64,000 nt of DNA from Pigmentiphaga sp. NML080357. GTDB taxonomy: Bacteria; Pseudomonadota; Gammaproteobacteria; Burkholderiales; Burkholderiaceae_B. The translations under genes and the position numbers were made by a program. Below the pieces are notes generated by a model, which did not search any database, was not told where the DNA came from, and saw only the letters and a program-made list of their open reading frames with translations. This document shows positions 1 to 10,672 of this stretch, piece by piece. The first letter of the stretch is position 1. Every line of letters starts with the position of its first letter. Where the stretch lies: contig NZ_NINW01000050.1 in NCBI RefSeq assembly GCF_002188465.1, positions 26,984 through 90,983 of the forward strand, written 5' to 3'.

Positions 1-1025
1 GGGCTCGGCTGGAGCAGGTGGCGGCCGATGGCCGAGCCTGGATGCCTGCCGAGGCGGCGGAAGGTTTCGCCGGCCACGCGCGTGGCCGCTTTCTCGCGCC
101 GCGTACCCTCGCGCAGTTGGCCGCGCTTCGCGCCGCTTGTCCGGACAGCCGCATCGTCGCCGGCGCCACCGACGTCGGCCTCTGGGTCACCAAGCAGCAC
201 CGCGCGCTAGGCGACGTGCTGTGGATAGGCGGGGTGCGCGAACTGGCCGCCATCGGCAGGGTGGACCGCGATCCGGTGGCGTCGGAACGCTGGGGCAGGC
301 CGACCACCTGCCTGGAAATCGGCGCCGCCGTCACGGTCGCCGATGCCTGGCGCGCCCTCGCGCCGCATTTTCCCGCCTGTGCCGAGTACTTCGACCGCTT
401 TGCCTCGGTGCCGGTGCGCAACAGCGCGACCCTGGCGGGCAACGTGGCCAACGGCTCGCCCATCGGCGACACGGCGCCGCTGCTGATCGCGCTGGGCGGT
501 TCGGTGGTGCTGCATCGGCAAGGCGCCGAACGCGTGCTGCCAGTCACCGATTTCTATCTCGGCTACCAGAAGAACGATCTGCAGCCGGGCGAGTTCGTCC
601 GCGCGGTACGAGTGCCGCTTCCGGAGCCCGATGTCGCCGTCCATGCGTGGAAAGTCTCCAAGCGCCCCGAACAGGACATCAGCGCAGTGGCTCTCGCCAC
701 GGCGCTGCGGGTCGAAGGCGGCCGCATCGTCGCCGCCGGCATCGGCGTCGGAGGCATGGCGGCGGTGTCCAGCCGCGCACCGCGCACCGAGCAGGCCCTG
801 CTGGGGCTCGCGGTCGACCAGCCGGGCCTGCGCGACAGTCCGGCCATGCGGGCGGCCTGGCAAGCCATGCACGATGAGTTCGATCCGCTCGACGATCATC
901 GCGCCAGCGCGGCGTACCGGCGCCGGGCGGCCGCCAACCTCGTGCTGCGCTCCTGCCTGAGCGTGGCCGGCGCGGGGCAGGCGCCACGGCTCGGCGAACT
1001 GGCGCCGATGGAGGTGCAGCCATGA
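1..1025 (+). CDS. xdhA: xanthine dehydrogenase small subunit, FAD domain (5' truncated)
   Basis: This is the FAD/iron-sulfur subunit of xanthine dehydrogenase, which passes electrons from the molybdenum subunit to NAD+ during purine catabolism. The reading frame is open through base 3, so the gene begins outside the window; only the FAD-binding (CO_dh_flav-type) part is visible and the N-terminal [2Fe-2S] domains are missing. Visible signatures are VAGATDVGLWVTK near the start of the FAD domain and NSATLAGNVANGSP about 80 residues later, both flavin-contacting motifs of this family. The stop overlaps the xdhB start in an ATGA junction, so the two are translationally coupled. The apparent GTG at base 18 is internal rather than a true start. 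Confidence 0.93.
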   Translation, partial: ARLEQVAADGRAWMPAEAAEGFAGHARGRFLAPRTLAQLAALRAACPDSRIVAGATDVGLWVTKQHRALGDVLWIGGVRELAAIGRVDRDPVASERWGRPTTCLEIGAAVTVADAWRALAPHFPACAEYFDRFASVPVRNSATLAGNVANGSPIGDTAPLLIALGGSVVLHRQGAERVLPVTDFYLGYQKNDLQPGEFVRAVRVPLPEPDVAVHAWKVSKRPEQDISAVALATALRVEGGRIVAAGIGVGGMAAVSSRAPRTEQALLGLAVDQPGLRDSPAMRAAWQAMHDEFDPLDDHRASAAYRRRAAANLVLRSCLSVAGAGQAPRLGELAPMEVQP

Positions 1026-3346
1026 ACGCGCCCGATCATCCCGGCATCCTGAACATCGAGGCCGAACCCTTGGCCTGCGGCACGTCGGCGCCCCACGAGG
1101 CGGCGCACCTGCACGTCACCGGCCAGGCCCTCTACGTGGACGATTATCCGGAGCCGCGCGGAACGCTGTTCGTCGCGCCGGTGCTGTCGAACGTCGCGCA
1201 TGGGCGTCTCCGGGGCGTCGATGCCTCCGCCGCCCTCGCGGTGCCCGGCGTGCATCGCATCGTGACCGCCGCGGATCTGCCCGCGGGCAACGTGCTCGGA
1301 CCCAAGCACGACGAACCGGTCCTGCCCAGCGACGTGGTGGAGTACCTGGGCCAGCCGGTGGCGCTGGTGATCGCCAGCGGCGCCAAGGCCGCGCGCGTCG
1401 CCGCGCGCGCGGTCAAGCTCGACATCGAGGCCCGGCCCGCCATCCTGACCATAGACGAGGCGCTGGCGGCGCAGTCGTGGGTACTGCCGCCGGTGCACCT
1501 TGTCGAAGGCGACGTCGACGGCGCGCTGGCGGCCGCGCCGCACCGGCTCGAAGGCGAACTCGCCGTGGGCGGGCAGGAGCAGTTCTACCTGGAAGGCCAG
1601 ATCGCGCTGGCCATGCCCGGCGAGGACGGCACGATGAAGGTGCTGTCCTCCACCCAGCATCCGGGCGAAGTGCAGCATTGGGTGGCCGATGCGCTCGGCG
1701 TGCCCGCGCATTCGGTGCAGATCGAGTGCCGGCGCATGGGAGGCGGTTTCGGGGGCAAGGAGACCCAGGCCGGACACATCGCGGTATGGGCCGCGGTGGC
1801 AGCGAGGATCAGCGGCGCGCCGTGCAAGATGCGCCTCGACCGCGACGACGATTTCCTCATCACCGGCAAGCGCCATCCCTTCATCGGCCGCTGGAAGGTC
1901 GGCTTCGACGACGAAGGCCGGATACTCGCGCTCGATCTCCTGCAGGCGGCGGCCTGCGGCTTTTCCGCCGACCTCTCGGGACCGATCGCCGACCGCGCCA
2001 TCTTCCACGCCGACAATGCCTATTATCTGCCGGCCGCCGCGATCCACAGCTATCGCTGCAAGACGAACACGCAGTCCCATACCGCATTCCGGGGCTTCGG
2101 CGGACCGCAGGGCGTCGGCATGATCGAAGCCGTCATGGACGACATCGCCCGCCACCTCGGCCTCGATCCGCTGGCCGTGCGCCGCGTCAACCTGTACGGC
2201 GAGGCGCCGCGCGACCGTACGCCTTACGGCATGCAAGTGACGGACAACATCCTTCCGCCGCTGATCGGCCGGCTGGAAGCCGATTGCGGCTATGCGGCCC
2301 GCCGCGCGGCCATCGAGCGATGGAACGCGGGCAGTCCGGTGGTCAAGCGCGGGCTTGCGCTCACGCCGGTAAAGTTCGGCATTTCCTTCACCGCCACCAT
2401 GTTCAACCAGGCGGGGGCGCTGGTGAACGTCTACACCGATGGTTCGGTCACGGTGAACCATGGCGGCACGGAGATGGGCCAGGGGCTGCACACCAAGGTG
2501 TGCCAGGTCGTGGCCGACACGCTTGGCGTGCCGCTGGAGCGCGTGCGCATTACCGCCACCGATACCGGCAAGGTGCCCAACGCTTCGGCCACCGCCGCGT
2601 CGAGCGGTACCGACCTGAACGGGCGCGCGGCCGAGTTCGCGGCGCGGGAAGTGCGCGACCGCCTGCGCGCCTACGTGGCCCGTGCGCGCGGCATCGATAC
2701 GGAGCAGGTGTCGATACGCCACGGCAAGGTCCGGGTGCCCGGCGCCGAGCTCGAATTCGCCGACGTTGCCAAGGCGGCCTACGCCGCACGCGTCTCGCTG
2801 TGGTCGGACGGCTACTACGCCACGCCCAAGATCCACTACGACCAGGCCACCATGCGCGGGCGGCCGTTCTACTACTTCGCCTATGGCGCTGCAGCGGTCG
2901 AGGTCGCGGTCGACACCCTCACCGGCGAGACGCGGCTCTTGCGCGTGGACATCCTGCACGACGTGGGACGCTCCATCAATCCGGCCATCGACCTGGGGCA
3001 GATCGAAGGCGGCTTCGTGCAAGGCGTGGGCTGGCTGACGTCCGAGGAACTGGTCTGGACGCGCGAGGGCCGGCTGGCCACGCACGCGCCGTCGACCTAC
3101 AAGATACCCACCGCGGGCGACGTACCGGCCGAATTCCACGTCCAGCTCTGGCCCGAGCCCAACCGCGAGGACAACGTCTACGGTTCCAAGGCCGTGGGCG
3201 AGCCGCCCTTCATGCTGGCCTACGCGGCGTTCTTCGCGATACGCGAGGCGGTGGCCGCGGCCCGGCGGGACCGGGGCCTTGCGGGGCCGGTCCCGCTGTC
3301 GGCCCCCGCCACGCCCGAGGCCGTGCTGCGGGCGGTAGAGCGATGA
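1022..3346 (+). CDS. xdhB: xanthine dehydrogenase molybdopterin-binding subunit
   Basis: This is the catalytic molybdenum subunit that hydroxylates hypoxanthine and xanthine to urate. The 774-residue product has the usual family length. Molybdenum cofactor contacts are visible: a GGGFGGKE loop around residues 240-247, AFRGFGGPQ around 355-363 (the Arg that orients substrate) and KAVGEPPF around 723-730, whose Glu is the catalytic base. The start overlaps the xdhA stop and its own stop overlaps xdhC in a second ATGA, giving a tight xdhABC operon. The enzyme needs the cofactor whose synthesis genes moeA-moaD-moaE lie further along this window. Confidence 0.96.
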   Translation: MNAPDHPGILNIEAEPLACGTSAPHEAAHLHVTGQALYVDDYPEPRGTLFVAPVLSNVAHGRLRGVDASAALAVPGVHRIVTAADLPAGNVLGPKHDEPVLPSDVVEYLGQPVALVIASGAKAARVAARAVKLDIEARPAILTIDEALAAQSWVLPPVHLVEGDVDGALAAAPHRLEGELAVGGQEQFYLEGQIALAMPGEDGTMKVLSSTQHPGEVQHWVADALGVPAHSVQIECRRMGGGFGGKETQAGHIAVWAAVAARISGAPCKMRLDRDDDFLITGKRHPFIGRWKVGFDDEGRILALDLLQAAACGFSADLSGPIADRAIFHADNAYYLPAAAIHSYRCKTNTQSHTAFRGFGGPQGVGMIEAVMDDIARHLGLDPLAVRRVNLYGEAPRDRTPYGMQVTDNILPPLIGRLEADCGYAARRAAIERWNAGSPVVKRGLALTPVKFGISFTATMFNQAGALVNVYTDGSVTVNHGGTEMGQGLHTKVCQVVADTLGVPLERVRITATDTGKVPNASATAASSGTDLNGRAAEFAAREVRDRLRAYVARARGIDTEQVSIRHGKVRVPGAELEFADVAKAAYAARVSLWSDGYYATPKIHYDQATMRGRPFYYFAYGAAAVEVAVDTLTGETRLLRVDILHDVGRSINPAIDLGQIEGGFVQGVGWLTSEELVWTREGRLATHAPSTYKIPTAGDVPAEFHVQLWPEPNREDNVYGSKAVGEPPFMLAYAAFFAIREAVAAARRDRGLAGPVPLSAPATPEAVLRAVER

Positions 3347-4200
3347 CAGGCGCCGCGCTGCTGCCCGACGGGCTGGTCGATTTCGCGCGCGCCGCCGGCG
3401 GGCGTCCCTTGTGCCTGGTGCGGATACTCGATGTGCGCGGCAGCGTGCCGCGCGGCACCGACGCGGCGCTGCTGGTCGGCGAACACGGGTTTGCCGGCAC
3501 CATAGGCGGCGGACATCTGGAGTACGAGGCCATCCGGTACGCGCGCAAGCTGCTGCGGCAGCCTGCCGAGGAGGACGCAGACGCGCCGGCGCACACGCGG
3601 CGTTTCGCCCTCGGCCCGAGCCTGGGCCAATGCTGCGGCGGCAGCGTGGAACTCGGTTTTTCCCTGTTGCGCGATCCGGCCGCCGCGCTGCCCATGCTGG
3701 CGGCGATGGAGCCCCGGCCGCACCAGCTCTGGCTCTATGGCGCGGGTCACGTCGCGCGGGCGCTGGTGCACGTGATGTTGCCCCTGCCGTTCCTGATCCG
3801 CTGGATCGACACGCGCGAAGACGTCTTTCCCCACCCGTTGCCGCCGCAGGTGGAACCCGTGCAAACCGACGATCCGCCGTCCGAGGCCGCCTGCGCGCCG
3901 CCGGGCGCCCTGCACCTGATCATGACTCATAGCCATGCGCTGGACTTCGACATCGTGCGCGCGGTGCTCGAGCGAGGCGGCGGCGTCTATTGCGGTCTGA
4001 TCGGCTCGGCCACCAAGCGGACGACTTTTGAACGCAGGCTGCGCGCACGCGGCATGGACGACGCGCTGATTGCGCGATTGACGTGCCCGGTCGGGTTGCC
4101 GCAGCTGACCGGCAAGCTGCCGGGAATCATTGCGGTATCGGTGGCAGCCCAGCTGCTGGAGGCGGTGGAAGCGCGGGCGGGCGCCGGCCAGCCGGCCTGA
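3343..4200 (+). CDS. xdhC: xanthine dehydrogenase accessory protein XdhC
   Basis: XdhC binds the molybdenum cofactor, promotes its sulfuration and inserts it into XdhB; it is not part of the mature enzyme. The 285-residue protein has an N-terminal XdhC/CoxI domain with IGGGHLE near residue 50 and a LGQCCGG cysteine motif near residue 97, followed by a Rossmann-like C-terminal domain beginning at LYGAGHVARAL near residue 130. I chose the ATG at 3343 because it overlaps the xdhB stop (ATGA) and aligns with the family start; a much longer frame runs upstream but is antisense-like noise over xdhB. The gene ends 50 bases before the convergent ABC-F gene. Confidence 0.94.
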   Translation: MTGAALLPDGLVDFARAAGGRPLCLVRILDVRGSVPRGTDAALLVGEHGFAGTIGGGHLEYEAIRYARKLLRQPAEEDADAPAHTRRFALGPSLGQCCGGSVELGFSLLRDPAAALPMLAAMEPRPHQLWLYGAGHVARALVHVMLPLPFLIRWIDTREDVFPHPLPPQVEPVQTDDPPSEAACAPPGALHLIMTHSHALDFDIVRAVLERGGGVYCGLIGSATKRTTFERRLRARGMDDALIARLTCPVGLPQLTGKLPGIIAVSVAAQLLEAVEARAGAGQPA

Positions 4201-4250
4201 ACCGCAAGGTCCAGGCAGCGGGCGGCAGCGGCGGCTTGGCGGCGCGCCTT

Positions 4251-6188
4251 CTAGCGCTCGGCCGGCGCCGGCAATCCTTGGTCGATCGCCTCCAGCTCCT
4301 CTTGCACGCCCAGCCATTCCTCTTCGATTTCACCCAGGCGTTTCAGCAGGTCGCCATGTTCGGCAAGGACACGGCGGCATTCTTCCTTGCGGGATTCCTC
4401 GTAGAGGTCGGGGCCTGCGATGAGGGCGTCGAGCTCGCGTTTGCGGGACTCGAGTTTCTGCATCTGCTCTTCGAGTTTTTTGAGCCGGGTCTCGAGCGGT
4501 TTGCGTAGCGCCGACAGGCGCTGCCGGTTCTCGGCCTCGAGGCGGCGCTGAGTCTTGCGGTCGACCGCGTCCGCGGGCGACTGAGCGTCGCCGGAAGCGG
4601 GTGCCGCCGCATCGCCCGCGCGGCGGTTGTTGAGCCAGTCGCGGTAGTCTTCCAGGTCGCCGTCGAACTCCCGCACGCCGCCGTCGGCCACGATCCAGAA
4701 GCTGTCCACGGTGGTACGCAGCAGGTGGCGATCGTGCGAAACCAGCAGCATGGTGCCTTCGAACTCGGCCAGCGCTTCGGTCAACGCTTCCCGGGTATCA
4801 ACATCCAGGTGGTTGCTGGGTTCGTCCAGCAGCAACAGGTTGGGTTTTTTCCAGACCACCAGCGCGAGGGCGAGCCGGGCCTTTTCGCCGCCAGACATGG
4901 GGCCCACCTTGGCGAGCGCGAAATCGCCCGAGAAACCGAAGCCGCCCAGATAGTTGCGCAGGTCCTGTTCGCGCGCCTCGGGCGCGAGCCGCGCCAGGTG
5001 CACCAAGGGCGTGGCCTCGGTGTCGAGCATGTCGAGCTGGTGCTGGGCGAAATACCCTACTTCCAGGCCGCGAGCCGCCTTGCGCTCGCCCGCCAGCGGC
5101 AAGAGTTCGCCCGCCAGGGTCTTGACCAGGGTACTCTTGCCCGCGCCATTCGCGCCCAGGATGCCGATGCGCGCGCCGGCCCGCACCGAGAGCTTGACGC
5201 CGTCCAGGATGGGCGCCTCGGGATAGCCCGCGCGCACGCCGTCCAGCGACAGCAGCGGGTCGGGCATGTGGTCGGGGGAGGGGATGCGGATGTCGATGCC
5301 CGAGGCGGCGCGTACCGGCGCGAGCACCTGCATCCGCGCCAGCGCCTTGACCCGGCTCTGGGCCTGCTTGGCCTTGGTGGCCTTGGCCTTGAAGCGGTCG
5401 ATGAAGCTCTGCAGGTGCGCCGCCTCGCGCTGCTGCTTCTCGTAGGCGATCTGGTTCTGGCGCAGCCGCTCGGCGCGCTGTGTCAGGAAATCCTCGTAGC
5501 CGCCCTTGTAGCGAACCAGCTTGGCCTGGTCGAAATGCAGGATGGTGCGGGCTACCGCGTCGAGGAATTCGGTGTCGTGCGAAATCACCAGCACCGTGCC
5601 TGGATAGGCCGCCAGCCACCGTTCCAGCCACAGCATGGCGTCCAGGTCCAGGTGGTTGGTGGGTTCGTCAAGCAACAGGAGGTCCGAAGGCGCCATCAGG
5701 GCACGCGCCAGGTTCAGGCGCATGCGCCAGCCGCCCGAGAAGCTGGCCACGGGCCGGCGGAACTCCTGTTGGGCGAAGCCCAGGCCGACCAGCAACTGTT
5801 CGGCCCGGGACTGCGCCGAGAACGCGTCCGCGTCGGCCAGTTCCGCTTCCAGCTCGGCCAGCCGCAATCCATCGCGGTCGGCATCCACGGCCGCGCGTTC
5901 GGCCTGCAGGCGGCGCAGGCGGGTGTCGCCGTCGATGACGAATTCCAGCGCCTCGCGATCGGTGTCGTGGATTTCCTGGGCGATCGAGGCAATGCGCCAG
6001 CTCGCCGGAATGTCCAGGTCGCCCGCGTCCGGGTCCAGTTGGCCGTTCAGGAGCGCGAACAGCGTGGACTTGCCCGCGCCGTTGGGTCCCACGATGCCGA
6101 CGCGTTCGCCCGGGTGGACAACGAAGTCGGCGCCGTCCAGCAGCACCTTGGTGCCGCGCCGCAGAGTAATGCCTGATGCTCGTATCAC
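4251..6188 (-). CDS. ABC-F family ATPase (YheS-like)
   Basis: This is a soluble ABC-F protein with two nucleotide-binding domains and no membrane segments; the family acts on ribosomes, and E. coli YheS is the closest recalled homologue. The first Walker A, GPNGAGKS, lies at residues 34-41 and the second, GANGAGKS, near 344. Signature motifs FSGGWRMR and MSGGEKAR and two LLLLDEP(T/S)NHLD Walker B/D-loop motifs are present. A charged linker separates the domains and a Lys/Glu-rich coiled-coil tail follows residue ~560. I prefer the GTG at 6188 (MIRASGITLRRG), which matches the family N-terminus, over an upstream start at 6248; this gives 645 residues. It follows prmB by 13 bases and is probably the last gene of the dap transcript. 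Confidence 0.92.
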   Translation of the reverse strand: MIRASGITLRRGTKVLLDGADFVVHPGERVGIVGPNGAGKSTLFALLNGQLDPDAGDLDIPASWRIASIAQEIHDTDREALEFVIDGDTRLRRLQAERAAVDADRDGLRLAELEAELADADAFSAQSRAEQLLVGLGFAQQEFRRPVASFSGGWRMRLNLARALMAPSDLLLLDEPTNHLDLDAMLWLERWLAAYPGTVLVISHDTEFLDAVARTILHFDQAKLVRYKGGYEDFLTQRAERLRQNQIAYEKQQREAAHLQSFIDRFKAKATKAKQAQSRVKALARMQVLAPVRAASGIDIRIPSPDHMPDPLLSLDGVRAGYPEAPILDGVKLSVRAGARIGILGANGAGKSTLVKTLAGELLPLAGERKAARGLEVGYFAQHQLDMLDTEATPLVHLARLAPEAREQDLRNYLGGFGFSGDFALAKVGPMSGGEKARLALALVVWKKPNLLLLDEPSNHLDVDTREALTEALAEFEGTMLLVSHDRHLLRTTVDSFWIVADGGVREFDGDLEDYRDWLNNRRAGDAAAPASGDAQSPADAVDRKTQRRLEAENRQRLSALRKPLETRLKKLEEQMQKLESRKRELDALIAGPDLYEESRKEECRRVLAEHGDLLKRLGEIEEEWLGVQEELEAIDQGLPAPAER

Positions 6189-6201
6189 TTGAAGGAATGC
6201 C

Positions 6202-7095
6202 TCAGACCAACTGATCCTGCCTGAGCAGCAGCACCTTGTCGTCGCCACCGGAGGTGCTCAGCCATACCGGATCGAGATGGGGAAAGGCCTGCTCGAAATA
6301 GCTTTTCTCGTGACCCAGCTCCAGCACCAGGATGCCGTCGGGCTGCAGGAAATCGGCAGCTTGCGCCAGCAGCGGCCGGATGAGGTCCATGCCGTCCGCG
6401 CCGCCCGCCAGCGCCAGGCTGGGCTCGTGCCGGTATTCCGCCGGCAGCGCATCCATGGACGCGGTGTTGACGTAGGGAGGGTTGCACAGGATGAGGTCGT
6501 ACTGCGCCGGGGGCAGCTTCTCGAACAGGTTGGACTGGTGCAATGCGACGCGGTCCTGCAGGCCGTAGTCGTCCACGTTGATGCGGGCCACGTCCAGCGC
6601 ATCCTGCGAAATGTCCACCGCGTCGACCTGGGCGTGCGGGAAGGTCTCCGCCGCGGCGATGGCCAGGCAGCCCGATCCCGTGCACATGTCCAGCGCCCAC
6701 TCCACGGCGTACGGATCGTCGATCCACGGGGCCAGGCCATCGTCCAGGAGCTCGGCGATGTAGGAGCGCGGCACGATGACCCGCTCGTCCACGTAGAAGC
6801 GGCGGCCGCGCAGCCAGGCTTCGTTGGTCAGATAAGGCGCGGGCAGGCGCTCGTCGATGCGTCGGTCGATGATGGCGAGCACGGCGGCGCGTTCGTCATC
6901 GAGCACGGCGGCGTCGACGAAGGGTTCGAGCCGGTCGATGGGCAGGTGCAGCGTATGCAGGACCAGATAGACGGCTTCGTCGTAGACGTCGAGCGTGCCG
7001 TGGCCCAGCGCGATGCCGGCGGCATTGAAACGGCTGACCGCGTAGCGGATCAGGTCGCGCACCGTGCGCAAGGAATGGAAATCGGCGGCCGGCAT
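6202..7095 (-). CDS. prmB: ribosomal protein uL3 glutamine methyltransferase
   Basis: PrmB N5-methylates a glutamine of ribosomal protein L3 using S-adenosylmethionine. The 297-residue product has the family layout: an N-terminal helical substrate-recognition domain (about 1-110) followed by a class I methyltransferase fold. The SAM-binding motif MCTGSGCLAIA lies near residue 136 and the glutamine-methylating signature NPPYV near 203. The order dapC-dapD-dapE-prmB is typical of Bordetella relatives. The gene is separated from dapE by two copies of a hairpin-rich repeat, which could affect how much of the dap transcript reaches it. The related PrmC (release-factor methyltransferase) is a less likely alternative because the N-terminus matches PrmB. 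Confidence 0.93.
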   Translation of the reverse strand: MPAADFHSLRTVRDLIRYAVSRFNAAGIALGHGTLDVYDEAVYLVLHTLHLPIDRLEPFVDAAVLDDERAAVLAIIDRRIDERLPAPYLTNEAWLRGRRFYVDERVIVPRSYIAELLDDGLAPWIDDPYAVEWALDMCTGSGCLAIAAAETFPHAQVDAVDISQDALDVARINVDDYGLQDRVALHQSNLFEKLPPAQYDLILCNPPYVNTASMDALPAEYRHEPSLALAGGADGMDLIRPLLAQAADFLQPDGILVLELGHEKSYFEQAFPHLDPVWLSTSGGDDKVLLLRQDQLV

Positions 7096-7110
7096 ATCGG
7101 TATCCAGATT

Positions 7111-7195
7111 CAGAGCGCCGCGGATCCGGCTCGGCCGGTTCGCCAGCGCCGCCCCCTCAAGAGCGCGCGCAACGCGTTCAGGGGATGGGGTTTCA
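7111..7195 (-). repeat. dispersed ~80-bp multi-hairpin repeat, copy 1
   Basis: One of seven copies in this window of an intergenic repeat. Read on the minus strand it has a C-rich start, a GCGC-type short stem, a run of C facing a run of G, then GGCGGACCGG...CCGGATCCGC and GGCGCTCTG. This copy is the most diverged (CTCGGCCGGTT in place of CTCCGCCGGTC). It sits immediately upstream of the prmB start in the same direction as copy 2. Confidence 0.75.
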
Positions 7196-7218
7196 TTTCA
7201 GTTCTCCACGGCGCATGA

Positions 7219-7298
7219 CCAGGGCACCGCGGATCCGGCTCCGCCGGTCCGCCAGTGCCGCCCCCTGGGGGGCGCGCGTCAGCGCGTAGGGGGGGACT
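7219..7298 (-). repeat. dispersed ~80-bp multi-hairpin repeat, copy 2
   Basis: A well conserved copy abutting the dapE stop codon. On the minus strand it runs from a C-tract and TACGCGCTGACGCGCG through CCCCCAGGGGG to the ACCGGCGGAGCCGGAT hairpin and ends at GCCCTGG. Three potential stem-loops are contained in 80 bases. It is in tandem with copy 1, about 25 bases apart, between dapE and prmB. Confidence 0.82.
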
Positions 7299-7299
7299 T

Positions 7300-9289
<1,990 letters not shown>

Positions 9290-9308
9290 GGTCGGATTCC
9301 AATAAAAG

Positions 9309-9389
9309 GACCCCCCTTACGCGCTTGCGCGCTCCCTCCGAGAGGGCGGCACTGGCGGACCGGCAAGGCCGGATCCGCTGTGTCCAGGG
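9309..9389 (+). repeat. dispersed ~80-bp multi-hairpin repeat, copy 3
   Basis: Copy in the dapC-dapD gap, oriented on the plus strand, that is, opposite to the flanking genes. It runs from the C-tract and ACGCGCTTGCGCGC hairpin through CCCTCCGAGAGGG to the ACCGGCAAGGCCGGAT hairpin and GTCCAGGG. Base changes in the stems keep pairing (CCGGCAAGGCCGG here against CCGGCGGAGCCGG elsewhere), which suggests the hairpin itself is maintained. Confidence 0.82.
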
Positions 9390-9421
9390 TGGTGAAGTGT
9401 ATTTGCATGCGGTGCGGGTGT

Positions 9422-10630
9422 TTATGCGATGCGCGGGGTTGGCAGCGAACGGGCGTAGCGGGCCAGGCGATGGGCCGCCTCCACGCATTCGTCCAGCGGC
9501 GCCACCAGCGCCAGGCGCACGCGATTGGCGCCGGGATTGCCGGCGGCCGTTTCGCGGGCCAGGTAGCTGCCGGGCAGGGCCGTGACGTTCTCCTGGGCCA
9601 GCAGGCCCCGCGTGAATTCGGTGTCGTCGATGGGCGTGCGCGGCCAGAGGTAGAACGAGGCCTGGGGACGCTGGACGTCCAGCGCGTCGCCCAGGATGGG
9701 CAGGACGGCGTCGAATTTCTCGCGGTACATGCGCCGGTTCTCGCGCACGTGCTCCTCGTCGTTCCATGCCGCGATGCTGGCCGCCGACACCACGTCGCTC
9801 ATGGCGCTGCCGTGGTAGGTCCGATACAGCAGGAACGGGGCCAGCAGCCTGGCGTCGCCCGCCACGAAACCCGAGCGCATGCCCGGCACGTTCGACCGCT
9901 TGGACAGGCTGGAGAACACCACGATGTTGTGGAAGTCGCCGCGGCCCAGCCTATGGGCCGCTTCCAGCGCGCCCAGCGGCGGTTCGGCCTCGTCCAGGTA
10001 GATCTCGGAATAGCATTCGTCCGAGGCGATGACGAAGCCGTACTTGTCCGCCTGCGCGAACAGGTATTTCCATTCGTCCAGGTCCATGACGTTGCCCGCC
10101 GGGTTGCCGGGCGAGCAGACATAGACGAGCCGCGTCTCGCTCCACACCGCCTGCGACACCGAAGACCAGTCGCAACCGAAGTTGCGCGCCGGGTCGGCGT
10201 TGACGAACGTCGGCCGCCCGCCGGCCAGCAAGGCCGCCCCTTCATAGATCTGGTAGAAGGGATTGGGGCACAGCACCCTCGGCTGATGCGCGCCGTCGAG
10301 CACCGTTTGCGCGAATGCGAACAGCGCCTCGCGCGAGCCCAGCACCGGAAGCACCTGGGTGTCGGGATCGATCGCGGGCAGGCCGTAGCGCCGCTCGAGC
10401 CAGCCGGCGATGGCCGCGCGCAATGCGGGCGAGCCCTTGGTGGGAGGGTAGCTGGACAGCCCGGACAGGTGCTGCCGGATGGCGTCCTCGATGAACGCCG
10501 GCGTGGCGTGCTTGGGCTCGCCGATCGACAGGCCGACGGGACGCAGGTTCGCGGGCGGCACGACATCGGCGTACAGCGCGCGCAATTTTTCGAAGGGGTA
10601 GGGCTGCAGCAGCCCGAGACGAGGATTCAT
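9422..10630 (-). CDS. dapC: succinyldiaminopimelate transaminase
   Basis: DapC is the PLP-dependent aminotransferase that converts N-succinyl-2-amino-6-ketopimelate to succinyl-diaminopimelate with glutamate. The 402-residue fold type I protein has the aminotransferase class I/II pattern, with the PLP lysine in SSLSKRSN near residue 244, an upstream CSPGNPAGN substrate/PLP loop near 168 and the downstream phosphate-binding GMRSGF. Its place next to dapD and dapE supports DapC over other subgroup members such as AlaC or ArgD. The start MNPRLGLLQPYPF is the family N-terminus. Confidence 0.92.
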   Translation of the reverse strand: MNPRLGLLQPYPFEKLRALYADVVPPANLRPVGLSIGEPKHATPAFIEDAIRQHLSGLSSYPPTKGSPALRAAIAGWLERRYGLPAIDPDTQVLPVLGSREALFAFAQTVLDGAHQPRVLCPNPFYQIYEGAALLAGGRPTFVNADPARNFGCDWSSVSQAVWSETRLVYVCSPGNPAGNVMDLDEWKYLFAQADKYGFVIASDECYSEIYLDEAEPPLGALEAAHRLGRGDFHNIVVFSSLSKRSNVPGMRSGFVAGDARLLAPFLLYRTYHGSAMSDVVSAASIAAWNDEEHVRENRRMYREKFDAVLPILGDALDVQRPQASFYLWPRTPIDDTEFTRGLLAQENVTALPGSYLARETAAGNPGANRVRLALVAPLDECVEAAHRLARYARSLPTPRIA

Positions 10631-10672
10631 GGGCGCGATTGTAACCTCGGGCCCGCCGTTTTGCCGGCTGCG

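Noticed and set aside
896..3139. A 747-codon minus-strand frame opposite xdhB
   Set aside because: Antisense shadow of a well supported gene with overlapping operon junctions on both sides; composition is biased and no motifs are present.
4725..6176. A 483-codon plus-strand frame opposite the ABC-F gene
   Set aside because: Antisense of intact Walker and signature motifs; low-complexity composition.
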